NCBI RefSeq assembly: GCF_001425305.1
Contig: NZ_LMEE01000001.1
Location: 1,440,183 to 1,504,182 of the forward strand
Length of the DNA stretch: 64,000 nt
Origin: Phenylobacterium sp. Root1290
GTDB lineage: Bacteria; Pseudomonadota; Alphaproteobacteria; Caulobacterales; Caulobacteraceae
Reading direction: 5' to 3'
Shown piece after piece: positions 17,084 to 25,801 of this stretch. The notes under the pieces were generated by a model, which had not been told where the DNA came from, searched no databases, and was given only the letters and a program-made list of their open reading frames with translations. The position numbers and the translations under genes are program-made. The first letter of the stretch is position 1, and every line of letters starts with the position of its first letter.

Positions 17084-17740
17084 ATGTTCGCCAAGTCCCT
17101 GGGCCTCGCCGCCCTGATCGCCGCCGCCGCGCTCGCCGCGCCCGCGACCGCCGCCACGATCATCGCCCCGGTCGGTGTCACCGCTTCCGACACCTTTCCG
17201 CTGTTCGGCCAATACAAGGCCGAGAACCTGATCAACGGCAGCGGCCTGTCGGGCGGCCTGCACGACGCCAACTACGCCAACATGTGGATGACCGACCTCT
17301 CGGTCGCCTCGGCCACCCTGACCTTCGACCTCGGCCAGCTCTACAAGCTCTCGGGCGCCGACATCTGGAACTACAACTTCGGCGTCGAGGAGTTCGCCTC
17401 GACCCTCGACCGCGCCTCGAAGGCGTTCACCGTTTCGATCTCCGCCGACGGTGTGACCTACACCCAGGTCCTGGCCGGCGAGCTGGCGCGCGGCACGGGC
17501 CAGGCCCTGGCCGCGGAGTCGTTCGGGCTCGGCGGCGTCGCCCGCTACGTCCAGATCGGCCTGAACGGCAATCACCAGCAGTATCCGGAAACCTACGGCT
17601 ACGCCCCGATCGGCCTGTCGGAGGTCCGCTTCACCGGCTCGGCCGTGCCGGAACCGGCCACCTGGGCGATGATGATCACCGGCTTTGGCCTGGCCGGCGC
17701 GGCGCTGCGCTCGGCCCGCCGCAACCCGCAGGCCGCCTGA
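17084..17740 (+). CDS. Secreted PEP-CTERM (PEPxxWA subtype) protein
   Basis: A 218-residue exported protein. Residues 1-23 are a Sec signal peptide (LIAAAALAAPATAA). The C-terminus has the sorting signal VPEPATWAMMITGFGLAGAA followed by Arg-rich RSARR, the arrangement read by exosortase systems. The middle part (25-185) is rich in Gly, Asn, Tyr and looks like a beta-sandwich, possibly carbohydrate-binding. No exosortase gene is in the window. Function unknown. Confidence 0.88.
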   Translation: MFAKSLGLAALIAAAALAAPATAATIIAPVGVTASDTFPLFGQYKAENLINGSGLSGGLHDANYANMWMTDLSVASATLTFDLGQLYKLSGADIWNYNFGVEEFASTLDRASKAFTVSISADGVTYTQVLAGELARGTGQALAAESFGLGGVARYVQIGLNGNHQQYPETYGYAPIGLSEVRFTGSAVPEPATWAMMITGFGLAGAALRSARRNPQAA

Positions 17741-17744
17741 CGAG

Positions 17745-18350
17745 TCAGGGCGCGGTGAGCGGCTCCCACGCCGCCATCGCGCCTTTGGCCACGCTGAGCA
17801 GCTTCTCCTCCGAGGCCCCGTCCCGGGCCTGGATCGACATGCCCTGCTGGACGGTCAGGTAGAACGCCGCGACCGCCGCCACATCGACGCCGGCCGCCAG
17901 CTCGCCGGCCGCCGCAGCCTGGCGCAGCCGCGTCTCCAGGCCCGACTGGCCCTGGGCCCGGCCCTCGCGCAGGGCGGCGCAGACGCTGGCGCTCGCCTCG
18001 GTGGCGTTGAGCTGCGAGAGCACGACCATGCAGCCGCGCGGTTTGCCCGGTCTTGAGAAGGTATGTGCGGTGGCGGTCAGGAAACCTTCCACTGCCGAGC
18101 GCGCATCGGGCGCGTTTTCGACGGCGTCCCAGATCTGCGGCCCCTCGGTGCGGCCGTAAAGCTCCACCGCCTCCCGGAACAACGCCTCCTTCGACCCGAA
18201 CGCGGCGTAGAGGCTGGGCGAGCCGATGCCCATGGCCTCGGTCAGGTCGCTGATCGAGGCGCCTTCATAACCCTTGGCCCAGAACACCTCCATGGCGCGG
18301 GTCAGCGCCTGGTCCCGATCGAAACTGCGTGGTCGGCCGCGCTCGGCCAT
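17745..18350 (-). CDS. TetR family regulator, divergent from SDR
   Basis: A 201-residue regulator with the helix-turn-helix at about residues 27-50 (SISDLTEAMGIGSPSLYAAFGSK). The start is ATG 18350 with AAAGG upstream; longer frames are possible but the family N-terminus MAERGRPRSFDRDQAL fits. It reads away from an SDR gene, and two near-identical operator-like sites (18360-18380 and 18418-18440) lie between them. It probably represses the SDR and itself. Confidence 0.9.
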   Translation of the reverse strand: MAERGRPRSFDRDQALTRAMEVFWAKGYEGASISDLTEAMGIGSPSLYAAFGSKEALFREAVELYGRTEGPQIWDAVENAPDARSAVEGFLTATAHTFSRPGKPRGCMVVLSQLNATEASASVCAALREGRAQGQSGLETRLRQAAAAGELAAGVDVAAVAAFYLTVQQGMSIQARDGASEEKLLSVAKGAMAAWEPLTAP

Positions 18351-18359
18351 GTCGAAACC

Positions 18360-18440
18360 TTTCTGTATCGACTGATATATAAATCCCTTGACGGCGCTCC
18401 ACAAGCGGCCCATCTGCTTTCTGTATCAAACGACACAGAA
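18360..18440 (+). promoter_or_regulatory. Tandem operator-like sites between TetR and SDR genes
   Basis: TTTCTGTATC occurs at 18360-18369 and 18418-18427 and each begins an imperfect palindrome (TATC-GACT-GATA in the first; CTGTATCAAACGACACAG in the second). The offset is 58 bp. The first overlaps a TATATA-like -10 of the TetR gene and the second ends at the start region of the SDR gene, a normal layout for a divergent repressor. Confidence 0.55.
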
Positions 18441-18452
18441 ATGGAGCAAACC

Positions 18453-19196
18453 GTGTCGAACCTCTCCGGAAAGCGCGCCCTAGTCACGGGCGCCAGCCGC
18501 GGCATCGGCGCCGCCATCGCCCTCCGCCTCGCCCGCGACGGCGCGGACGTCGCCATCACCTACGAGCGCTCCGCCGACAAGGCGCAGGCGGTCGTGGAAC
18601 AGATCAAAGCCTTGGGCCGCAAGGGCTTGGCCATCCAGGCCGACAGCGCCGACCCAGCTGCGGTCAAGGCCGCCGTCGACCGCGCCGCGAGCGAGCTGGG
18701 CGGTCTCGACATCCTGGTGAACAACGCCGGCATCGCCCGCGGCGTCGGGCCGGTCGCGGGATGGACCCTCGAGGACATCGATCAATTGCTGGCGGTCAAC
18801 GTGCGCGGCGTGATCGTCGCGGCGCAGGCCGCGGCCGCGCACCTGCCCAAAGGCGGGCGGATCATCAACATCGGCTCGAACCTGGCCGAGCGGGTGCCGA
18901 TGGCCGGCATCACCCTCTATGCGATGACCAAGTCGGCCCTGCTCAGCTTCACCAAGGGCCTGGCGCACGACCTCGGCCCGCAGGGGATCACGGTCAACCT
19001 GGTCCATCCCGGCTCGACCGACACCGACATGAATCCGGCCGGCGGCCAGGGCGCGGACCCGCAGCGGGCCCGCATGCCCATTCCCGAATACGGCAAGCCG
19101 GAAGACATCGCCGGCATGGTCGCCTGGCTCGCCAGCCCCGAAGGCCGGTTCGCCAACGGCGCCGGCTTCATCGTCGACGGCGGCGCGAACGCGTAG
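18453..19196 (+). CDS. Short-chain dehydrogenase/reductase, 3-oxoacyl-ACP reductase type
   Basis: A 247-residue SDR. Cofactor motif TGASRGIG is near residue 11, NNAG near 91, and the catalytic Ser with YxxxK (YAMTK) near 155. The form is that of FabG-like reductases, but with a dedicated TetR regulator it is more likely an inducible detoxifying or catabolic reductase. GTG 18453 has GGAG 6 bases upstream and is preferred; ATG 18441 would add four residues but has no ribosome site and abuts an operator. Confidence 0.88.
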   Translation: MSNLSGKRALVTGASRGIGAAIALRLARDGADVAITYERSADKAQAVVEQIKALGRKGLAIQADSADPAAVKAAVDRAASELGGLDILVNNAGIARGVGPVAGWTLEDIDQLLAVNVRGVIVAAQAAAAHLPKGGRIINIGSNLAERVPMAGITLYAMTKSALLSFTKGLAHDLGPQGITVNLVHPGSTDTDMNPAGGQGADPQRARMPIPEYGKPEDIAGMVAWLASPEGRFANGAGFIVDGGANA

Positions 19197-19203
19197 GCGA
19201 CAG

Positions 19204-19226
19204 CGAGGAGGGCTTAGCCCTCCTCG
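19204..19226. terminator. Bidirectional hairpin with the fabI stop codon in its loop
   Basis: CGAGGAGGGC (19204-19213) and GCCCTCCTCG (19217-19226) pair perfectly around a three-base loop TTA, which is the TAA stop of fabI on the minus strand. It separates the convergent SDR and fabI genes. No long T run follows, so termination efficiency is uncertain. Confidence 0.6.
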
Positions 19227-20029
19227 TCTTCCGTGAAGCCCATCATGTGGAAGCCGGCGTCCACGTGGATCAGCTCGCCGGTGGTCGAGCGGCCAAGGTC
19301 CGAGAGCAGCCACAGGGCCGCGCCGGCGACGCCTTCCATCGAGGTGTCTTCCTTCAGCGCCGAAAGGTCGCGGCCCTTGGCCAGCATGCCCTTGCCGCCC
19401 GAGATCCCGGCCAGCGACAGGGTGCGCATCGCGCCCGGCGACAGCGCGTTGACGCGGATCCCCTTGGGACCGAGGTCACGGGCGACGTAGCGGGTCGCCG
19501 CTTCCAGCGCCGCCTTGGCGACGCCCATGGTGTTGTAGTTCGGGATCGCCCGCTCGGAACCCATATAGGTCAGGCAGATGATCGAGCCGCCGTTCGGCAT
19601 CAGTTTCTCGGCCCGCCGCGCGCAGTCGACGAAGCTGTAGGCCGAGATGTCCATGGCCTGCAGGAAGCCCTCGCGCGTCGCGTTGTCGACGAACGAGCCC
19701 TTGATCTGGTCGCGCGGCGCGTAGGCGATGGCGTGGACGAAGAAGTCGATGGTCCCGAACGCCTGCTTCACCGCCTCGAAGGCGGCGTCCATCTGATCGT
19801 CCTGGGTGACGTCAACCGGGACCACCGTCGTGACGCCGATGCTCTCGGCCAGCGGCTGAACGCGGCGTTCCATGCCCGGCAGGTGGAAGAACGCCATCTC
19901 GGCGCCCTGGGCCGCCAGTTGCGAGGCGATGCCCCAGGCGATGGAGTCGTGGTTGGCGACGCCGATCACCACGCCCTTCTTGCCCTTCATCAGATCGCCC
20001 GTGGGCAGATCCCAGCCATCCTTGGCCAT
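19214..20029 (-). CDS. fabI: Enoyl-[acyl-carrier-protein] reductase (NADH) FabI
   Basis: A 271-residue SDR-type enoyl-ACP reductase. The FabI cofactor motif GVANHDSIAWGIA lies near residue 23, and the catalytic YxxxxxxK (YNTMGVAK) near 165 with an upstream Tyr in LTYMGSE. It performs the last reduction of fatty-acid elongation and is the triclosan target. It belongs to a minus-strand cluster fabA-fabB-fabI, with 81 bases between fabB and fabI. Its stop codon lies in a hairpin loop. Confidence 0.96.
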   Translation of the reverse strand: MAKDGWDLPTGDLMKGKKGVVIGVANHDSIAWGIASQLAAQGAEMAFFHLPGMERRVQPLAESIGVTTVVPVDVTQDDQMDAAFEAVKQAFGTIDFFVHAIAYAPRDQIKGSFVDNATREGFLQAMDISAYSFVDCARRAEKLMPNGGSIICLTYMGSERAIPNYNTMGVAKAALEAATRYVARDLGPKGIRVNALSPGAMRTLSLAGISGGKGMLAKGRDLSALKEDTSMEGVAGAALWLLSDLGRSTTGELIHVDAGFHMMGFTEDEEG

Positions 20030-20110
20030 GCGCGTCTCCTCGCGAATTGTCGTGGGTTTGTGGACGGGCGCGCAGGCCTGCGCAAGCCGCGTTCGCGTGA
20101 GGCGCGGGTC

Positions 20111-21322
20111 CTAGACCCGCGCCATCACCAGGCAGCCGTTGGTGCCGCCGAAGCCGAACGAGTTCGACATCACCGTCTCAAGCTGCACGTCCTTGCGTTG
20201 AAGCAGGATCGGCAGGTCGGCGAACTCGGGGTCGAGGTTCTCGATATGGGCGCTCTGCGCGGCGAAGCCGTTGTTCAGCATCAGCAGGCTGTAGATCGCC
20301 TCCTGCGCGCCGGCCGCACCCAGGCTGTGCCCGGTCAGCGACTTGGTCGAGGAGATCAGCGGCACGTTCGCGCCGAACACCTCGCGCACCGCGCCCATTT
20401 CCTTGCTGTCCCCGACCGGCGTCGAGGTGCCGTGCGGGTTCAGGTAGTCGATCTTGCGGCCGCCCAGGTCGGCCATGGCCAGACGCATGCAGCGCACCGC
20501 GCCCTCGCCCGACGGCGCGACCATGTCGAAGCCGTCCGAATTGGCCGCGTAGCCGACGATCTCGCCGTAGATCTTGGCCCCGCGGGCCTTGGCGCGTTCG
20601 TATTCTTCCAGGACCACGATGCCGGCGCCGCCGGCGATCACGAAGCCGTCACGGTCCTTGTCGTAGGCGCGGCTGGCGGTCGCCGGCCGATCATTGAAGT
20701 TGGAGCTCATCGCGCCCATGGCGTCGAACAGCACGCTCAGCGACCAGTCGAGCTCTTCCGTGCCGCCGGCGAACACCACGTCCTGCTTGCCCATCAGGAT
20801 CTGCTCGTAGCCCGAGCCGATGCAGTGGGTGGAGGTGGCGCAGGCCGACGAGATCGAGAAGTTCAGGCCCTTGATCTTGAACCAGGTCGCCAGGGTCGCC
20901 GAGGCGCCCGAGCTCATGGCCTTGGGCACCGCGAACGGACCGACACGCTTGGGGCCGCGCTCCTTGGCGGTGTGGGCCGCCTCGATGATCGCCTTGGTGG
21001 ACGGACCACCGGAGCCAACGATCAGGCCGGTGCGCTCGTTGGAGACGTCGGCGTCTTCCAGGCCCGCATCGGCGATCGCCTGTTCCATGGCGATGTGACC
21101 GAAGGCCGTGCCCTGAGCCAGGAACCGTGCGGCGCGACGGTCGACCATCGACTCCCAGTCCAGGCCCGGATCGGCATGGACCTGCGAGCGGAAGCCCAAC
21201 TCGGCGTATTCCGGCGAGAAGCTGATGCCGGACTTGGCCTCGCGGAGCGAGGTCAGGACGTCATTGGCGTTCGCGCCAATGGACGAGACGATACCGATCC
21301 CGGTGATGACGACGCGGCGCAT
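20111..21322 (-). CDS. fabB: 3-oxoacyl-ACP synthase I FabB
   Basis: A 403-residue condensing enzyme. The Cys-His-His triad is visible: [12 protein letters not shown] near 162, [11 protein letters not shown] near 295 and [11 protein letters not shown] near 328. The N-terminus [16 protein letters not shown] is typical. FabB with FabA directs synthesis of unsaturated fatty acids, and the two genes are adjacent here, 16 bases apart. Start is ATG 21322. Confidence 0.96.
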   Translation of the reverse strand: MRRVVITGIGIVSSIGANANDVLTSLREAKSGISFSPEYAELGFRSQVHADPGLDWESMVDRRAARFLAQGTAFGHIAMEQAIADAGLEDADVSNERTGLIVGSGGPSTKAIIEAAHTAKERGPKRVGPFAVPKAMSSGASATLATWFKIKGLNFSISSACATSTHCIGSGYEQILMGKQDVVFAGGTEELDWSLSVLFDAMGAMSSNFNDRPATASRAYDKDRDGFVIAGGAGIVVLEEYERAKARGAKIYGEIVGYAANSDGFDMVAPSGEGAVRCMRLAMADLGGRKIDYLNPHGTSTPVGDSKEMGAVREVFGANVPLISSTKSLTGHSLGAAGAQEAIYSLLMLNNGFAAQSAHIENLDPEFADLPILLQRKDVQLETVMSNSFGFGGTNGCLVMARV

Positions 21323-21338
21323 GTGTCTGTCCGTGCTC

Positions 21339-21866
21339 TCAGACCAGGTCCTTGGCGTCGAACAGGCCGACGCGCAGATCCTTGGCCTCATAAATAGGCT
21401 TGCCGTCGGCTTCGAGCACCCCGTCGCCGATCCCCATGACCAGCTTGCGGATGATGACCCGCTTGAGGTCGATCTTGTAGACCAGCTTCTTGACCTTCGG
21501 CGTGACCTGACCGGTGAACTTCACCTCGCCCACGCCCAGGGCGCGGCCCTTGCCGGGCGCGCCCGACCAGCCCAGGAAGAAGCCGACCAGCTGCCACATG
21601 GCGTCCAGGCCCAGGCAGCCGGGCATCACCGGGTCGTTGATGAAGTGGCACTGGAAGAACCAGAGGTCCGGATTGATATCCAGCTCCGCCTCCAGATAGC
21701 CCTTGCCGTGCGCGCCGCCGTCTTCCGTGATCTTCACGATGCGATCGAACATCAGCATCGGCGGCACGGGCAGCTGCGCGTTGCCCGGGCCGAACATCTC
21801 GCCTCTGCCGCAGGCCAGCAGCTCTTCGAGATTGTAGTGGTCCTTGGCCTTGGCGCCCTGGATCAT
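21339..21866 (-). CDS. fabA: 3-hydroxydecanoyl-ACP dehydratase/isomerase FabA
   Basis: A hot-dog-fold enzyme with the FabA signature [20 protein letters not shown] containing the catalytic His and Asp. It makes the cis-3 double bond that feeds unsaturated fatty acids. I chose ATG 21866 (175 residues, [20 protein letters not shown]), the usual family length; a GTG at 21923 would add 19 residues with a poorly spaced ribosome site. It begins the fabA-fabB-fabI cluster. Confidence 0.94.
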   Translation of the reverse strand: MIQGAKAKDHYNLEELLACGRGEMFGPGNAQLPVPPMLMFDRIVKITEDGGAHGKGYLEAELDINPDLWFFQCHFINDPVMPGCLGLDAMWQLVGFFLGWSGAPGKGRALGVGEVKFTGQVTPKVKKLVYKIDLKRVIIRKLVMGIGDGVLEADGKPIYEAKDLRVGLFDAKDLV

Positions 21867-21948
21867 GCTTGGCTTTCTTGGCGGCGGCCCGTTCTTTCGA
21901 GCCTCGGGAATCGTGAATTTCACGCCCTAGCAGAGCAGCGCGGCCGGC

Positions 21949-22524
21949 TCAACGGCTGCGCGCGGCTCGCGGACGGGCGACTTTACACTGGATCGCGTCG
22001 GAAGTTCCCCAGAGTTCGGCCGCCGGGGCCCATCCGGAGACCCCGTCGCTGCGCACCCGGCACCAGCCGTCTTCGCAGTCCTTGACCAGCTCGGCGATCG
22101 ACCGCGGATTGAGGTAGGCGACGATCTCGGCCTCGGCCCGCGGCTTCTTGTGCAAGCCCAGACGGGCCGGTTTCACCCGCATCACGGTGGATTCGCCCGT
22201 CGTCAGCCGGCGGTGCACCCAGGCCATGCCGCCGTCCGGATCGCAGATCCGCCGCCACTCGGTGTTTTCGGCGATCACCTGCACCGGCAGGCCCTTGACC
22301 TGATAGACCCACAAAAGCTTGTGATCTTCGCCCGGCCCGGCGCGCGCATAGACCTTGTCGAACTTCAGTGCGACATAGCGCGGGACCGGCTGACCGGAGG
22401 GCGTTTGCCGCGGCGCCGCCTGCGCGGCAGGCGCAAAGGCGGCCAAAATCAGCGCCACCGTCAAAAAAGTGAGCGTTGCGGGCTTCCGCAGTCCAATCGT
22501 TTGAGGCTCGCCTTGGCCGTCCAT
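21949..22524 (-). CDS. Exported SH3-domain protein
   Basis: A 191-residue protein with an N-terminal signal peptide (hydrophobic core TFLTVALILAAFAPAAQA, residues 18-36). The mature part has two bacterial SH3-like repeats: RYVALKFDKVYARAGPGEDH near 49 and VKPARLGLHKKPRAEAEIVA near 115, the second ending DCEDGWCRVRSDGVSGW. Such domains often bind cell-wall peptides in the periplasm. It reads away from the dehydrogenase gene at 22598. Confidence 0.85.
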   Translation of the reverse strand: MDGQGEPQTIGLRKPATLTFLTVALILAAFAPAAQAAPRQTPSGQPVPRYVALKFDKVYARAGPGEDHKLLWVYQVKGLPVQVIAENTEWRRICDPDGGMAWVHRRLTTGESTVMRVKPARLGLHKKPRAEAEIVAYLNPRSIAELVKDCEDGWCRVRSDGVSGWAPAAELWGTSDAIQCKVARPRAARSR

Positions 22525-22597
22525 GGGGGCTTTGCTAGAGGTTCTCTGTCACAACGCAAGGCGCGCCACGCGCAGTTAAAGATTCCTTTCGAACGCC

Positions 22598-23584
22598 ATG
22601 GCCCCTCGCAAACCAAAAGTCATCGTCACCCGCCGCCTCCCGGACCCGGTAGAGACCCGGATGCGTGAGCTGTTCGACACCGAGCTCAACCTCGACGACG
22701 CCCCGCTCGACCGCGAGGCGCTGATCAAGGCGGTGCAGCGGGCCGACGCCATCGTGCCGACGATCACCGACCATATCGACGCCGACCTGATCGCCGCGGC
22801 GGGCGACAAGCTGAAGCTGATCGCCAACTTCGGGGCCGGGGTCGATCACATCGACGTGGCCGCCGCCAACGAGCGCGGCATCGCCGTCACCAACACGCCG
22901 GGCGTTCTGACCGAGGACACCGCCGACCTGACCATGGCGCTGATCATGGCCGTCTCGCGCCGGATCGTCGAAGGCGCGAATGTCGTGCAGGCCGGCGAGT
23001 TCACCGGCTGGACCCCGACCTGGATGATGGGCCGGCGGGTGAACGGCAAACGTCTGGGGATCATCGGCATGGGCCGCATCGGCCAGGCTGTGGCGCGCCG
23101 CGCCAAGGCCTTCGGCATGCAGATCCACTATCACAACCGCAAGCCGGTCAGCCACGTGATCGCCGAGGAGCTGGAGGCCACCTACTGGGAGAGCCTCGAC
23201 CAGATGCTGGCCCGCATGGACATCATCTCGGTCAACTGCCCGCACACGCCCGCGACCTATCACCTGCTCTCGGCGCGGCGGCTGAAGCTGCTGCAGCCGC
23301 ACGCCGTGGTGGTCAACACCGCCCGCGGCGGCATCATCGACGAGGCGGCGCTCGCCGACCTGCTGGCCGCCGGCGCCATCGCCGGGGCGGGCCTGGATGT
23401 GTTCGAGTTCGAACCGGCGATCAATCCCAAGCTGCTGACCCAGCCGAACGCCGTGCTGCTGCCGCATCTGGGCTCGGCCACTGTCGAGGCGCGCATCGAC
23501 ATGGGCGAGAAGGTGATCATCAACCTGAAGACCTGGATGGACGGCCACCGCCCGCCCGACCGCGTCATTCCGTCGATGCTTTAG
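22598..23584 (+). CDS. D-2-hydroxyacid dehydrogenase (glyoxylate/hydroxypyruvate reductase type)
   Basis: A 328-residue NAD(P)-dependent dehydrogenase. The nucleotide motif GIIGMGRIGQAVARR is near residue 152; catalytic Arg is in NTARGGIID near 240, and the catalytic His in LLPHLGSAT near 290. Its N-terminus (VIVTRRLPDPVETRM) and length fit D-glycerate dehydrogenase/glyoxylate reductases. The substrate is inferred. Its 3' end overlaps the convergent moeB gene by 20 bases. Confidence 0.9.
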   Translation: MAPRKPKVIVTRRLPDPVETRMRELFDTELNLDDAPLDREALIKAVQRADAIVPTITDHIDADLIAAAGDKLKLIANFGAGVDHIDVAAANERGIAVTNTPGVLTEDTADLTMALIMAVSRRIVEGANVVQAGEFTGWTPTWMMGRRVNGKRLGIIGMGRIGQAVARRAKAFGMQIHYHNRKPVSHVIAEELEATYWESLDQMLARMDIISVNCPHTPATYHLLSARRLKLLQPHAVVVNTARGGIIDEAALADLLAAGAIAGAGLDVFEFEPAINPKLLTQPNAVLLPHLGSATVEARIDMGEKVIINLKTWMDGHRPPDRVIPSML

Positions 23585-24317
23585 TCCCGCACACGTCGCA
23601 CTCGGGATCCGCCCCGATCCGCACCGTCCGGCTTTCGCCCGACAGGCCGTCATAGATCAACAGCCGCCCGGCCAGCGGCTCGCCGGCGCCGGCGATCAGC
23701 TTGATCGTCTCCAGCGCCATCATCGAGCCGACCACCCCGGCCAGGGCCCCGACCACGCCGACCGCCGAGCAAGTCTCCGCCTCGGGCGGCACGTCCGGCA
23801 CCAGGCAGCGGTAGCAGGGCTTGCCGCGGAACACCCCGACCTGGCCGGTCCAGCGGCCGATCGCGCCGGAAACCAGGGTCCGCTCGTGGTGGACGCAGGC
23901 GGCGTTGACCGCAAACCGGGTGGCGAAGTCGTCGGTGCCGTCCAGCACCAGGTCGACCCCCGCGACCAGCGGCCCGACATTGCAGGGCTCTACATGCACC
24001 GGGGCGCAGTCGACATGCACGTGGGGGTTCAGCGCGCGCAGCTGGTCGGCGGCGGCCTCGACCTTGCGGCGGCCGACATCAGCGTCGCGGAAGATCACCT
24101 GCCGCTGCAGGTTCGAGGTGTCGACCACGTCGGCGTCGGCCAGCACGATGCGCCCAACCCCGGCCGCGGCCAGATAAAGCGCCGCCGGCGCGCCCAGCCC
24201 GCCGGCCCCGACGATCAGCACGCTGGCGCCCTTCAGCCGCTGCTGGCCCTGGCCGCCGACCTCGCGCAGCACCAGATGGCGGGCGTATCGCTCGACTTCG
24301 TCGTCGGTGAAGCTCAT
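23565..24317 (-). CDS. moeB: MoeB/ThiF-type adenylyltransferase (molybdopterin or thiamine sulfur carrier)
   Basis: A 250-residue E1-like enzyme. The ATP-binding [17 protein letters not shown] is near residue 33, an Arg-finger region follows ([15 protein letters not shown]), and two zinc-binding pairs CYRC and CDVC are near 170 and 242. It adenylates the C-terminus of a sulfur carrier such as MoaD or ThiS. Start ATG 24317. It is divergent from hslV. Whether it serves molybdopterin, thiamine or both is open. Confidence 0.88.
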   Translation of the reverse strand: MSFTDDEVERYARHLVLREVGGQGQQRLKGASVLIVGAGGLGAPAALYLAAAGVGRIVLADADVVDTSNLQRQVIFRDADVGRRKVEAAADQLRALNPHVHVDCAPVHVEPCNVGPLVAGVDLVLDGTDDFATRFAVNAACVHHERTLVSGAIGRWTGQVGVFRGKPCYRCLVPDVPPEAETCSAVGVVGALAGVVGSMMALETIKLIAGAGEPLAGRLLIYDGLSGESRTVRIGADPECDVCGTKASTE

Positions 24318-24406
24318 CTTCGCAATCGTCCGTTCTTGGCGCAGGGCCGCCTGGCCCGGTCGCACCACGCTTGACCTCGCCCGTCCCCCTGGCCACATCG
24401 AAAGCC

Positions 24407-24958
24407 ATGACGACAAGCTCGAACTCATTTCCCGACTGGCACGGCACCACCATCCTCGCGGTGCGCAAGGGCGGCAAGACCGTGATCGCCGGCGACGGCC
24501 AGGTTTCCATGGGCCAGACCGTGGTCAAGGGCAACGCCCGCAAGGTGCGCACCCTGGCCGGCGGCAAGGTGCTGGCCGGCTTCGCGGGCGCCACGGCCGA
24601 CGCCTTCACCCTGATCGAGCGGCTCGAGGCCAAGCTCGAGCAGTATCCCGACCAGCTGGCCCGCGCCTGCGTCGACCTCGCCAAGGACTGGCGCACCGAC
24701 CGCTACCTGCGCCGCCTGGAGGCCATGCTGCTGGTCGCCGACAAGGACGCGATCTTCACCGTCACCGGCGTCGGCGACGTGCTGGAGCCCGAGACCGGCG
24801 TCGCCGCGATCGGATCGGGCGGCAACTACGCCCTGGCCGCGGCGCTGGCCCTAGCCGACACCGAGCTCTCGGCCGAGGACGTAGCCCGCAAGGCCATGGG
24901 CATCGCCGCAAAGATCTGCGTCTACACCAACGGAGAGCTGACGGTTGAAAGCCTGTAG
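24407..24958 (+). CDS. hslV: ATP-dependent protease subunit HslV
   Basis: A 183-residue threonine peptidase of the HslUV complex. A short propeptide ([13 protein letters not shown]) precedes the catalytic N-terminal Thr in [21 protein letters not shown] follows near 33. The propeptide length is like other alphaproteobacterial HslV. It forms double hexamers capped by the HslU ATPase and degrades regulatory and misfolded proteins. Unusually, a separate gene lies between hslV and hslU, overlapping hslV by 14 bases. Confidence 0.95.
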   Translation: MTTSSNSFPDWHGTTILAVRKGGKTVIAGDGQVSMGQTVVKGNARKVRTLAGGKVLAGFAGATADAFTLIERLEAKLEQYPDQLARACVDLAKDWRTDRYLRRLEAMLLVADKDAIFTVTGVGDVLEPETGVAAIGSGGNYALAAALALADTELSAEDVARKAMGIAAKICVYTNGELTVESL

Positions 24959-25784
24959 CCTGATCCTGGCTGCGCTTCTCGTCTCGACCCCCGCCCTGGC
25001 CGAAGTTGATCCCTCGCCGGTCGTCGCCGCCGAGCGCGCCTTTGCGGCCGATGGACTGGCGCTCGGGATCAAGCGCTCGTTCCTCAAGCATTCGACGCCC
25101 GACGCCGTGCTGTTAGCGCCTGACCCGGTGACCCCGCAGAAGCTCTATGGGCCGCGCCCGGACAAGCCTCATCCGCCGCTGGTCTGGTGGCCGCTTTGGG
25201 CGGGGATCGCCCGCTCAGGCGACCTCGGCTTCACCACCGGCCCGACCACCTTCGGCGGCAAGGACAACGGCTGGTACTTCACCGTCTGGGCCCGCCAGGC
25301 CGACGGCGGCTGGAAGTGGATCTATGACGGCGGCGCGCCCAGCGCCCATGGCGACGCCGCGCCGCAAGGCTCCGACCCCGCCTATCTGGCCGCATCAACC
25401 GGACCCGAGGCGACGCCCGCCGCCGCCATGGACGCCGTCCGCCAGGCCGAGGCCGAGTTGGCCCTGGCGGCCGCGACGGACTCCGCCGCCGCCTATCTGG
25501 CGGTCCTGGCGCCCGACGCCCGCGTCGTCGGATCGCCCGCCGTCCCGGCGACCACCCCGGCGGCGGTGAAGGCCGAGCTCGCCGCCCGCGCCGGCGCGAT
25601 CGCCTTCTCCCCGCTCGGCGGCCGCGCCTCCCAGGCCGGCGACCTGGTCTGGACCTACGGCGACGCCCGCTGGACGGAGGGCTCCAAAGATCGCCGCGGG
25701 CACTATGTCCGCATCTGGCAGAGCCGCGCCGACGGCTGGAGGCTGGTCTTCGATCAGATTCTTCCTGTCGCCGACGCCGCCTGA
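24945..25784 (+). CDS. Exported NTF2/SnoaL-like protein between hslV and hslU
   Basis: The 279-residue product starts at TTG 24945 with a signal peptide ([17 protein letters not shown]). Two similar halves are visible, around residues 25-140 and 165-275, each ending with a Trp-containing segment ([20 protein letters not shown]), which is the pattern of duplicated NTF2-like (DUF4440) domains. A tight 14-base overlap with hslV and 17 bases to hslU place it in the operon. A periplasmic role would be odd for a partner of a cytoplasmic protease. Function unknown. Confidence 0.8.
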   Translation: MKACSLILAALLVSTPALAEVDPSPVVAAERAFAADGLALGIKRSFLKHSTPDAVLLAPDPVTPQKLYGPRPDKPHPPLVWWPLWAGIARSGDLGFTTGPTTFGGKDNGWYFTVWARQADGGWKWIYDGGAPSAHGDAAPQGSDPAYLAASTGPEATPAAAMDAVRQAEAELALAAATDSAAAYLAVLAPDARVVGSPAVPATTPAAVKAELAARAGAIAFSPLGGRASQAGDLVWTYGDARWTEGSKDRRGHYVRIWQSRADGWRLVFDQILPVADAA

Positions 25785-25801
25785 TGACTATTTAGCGAGC
25801 C

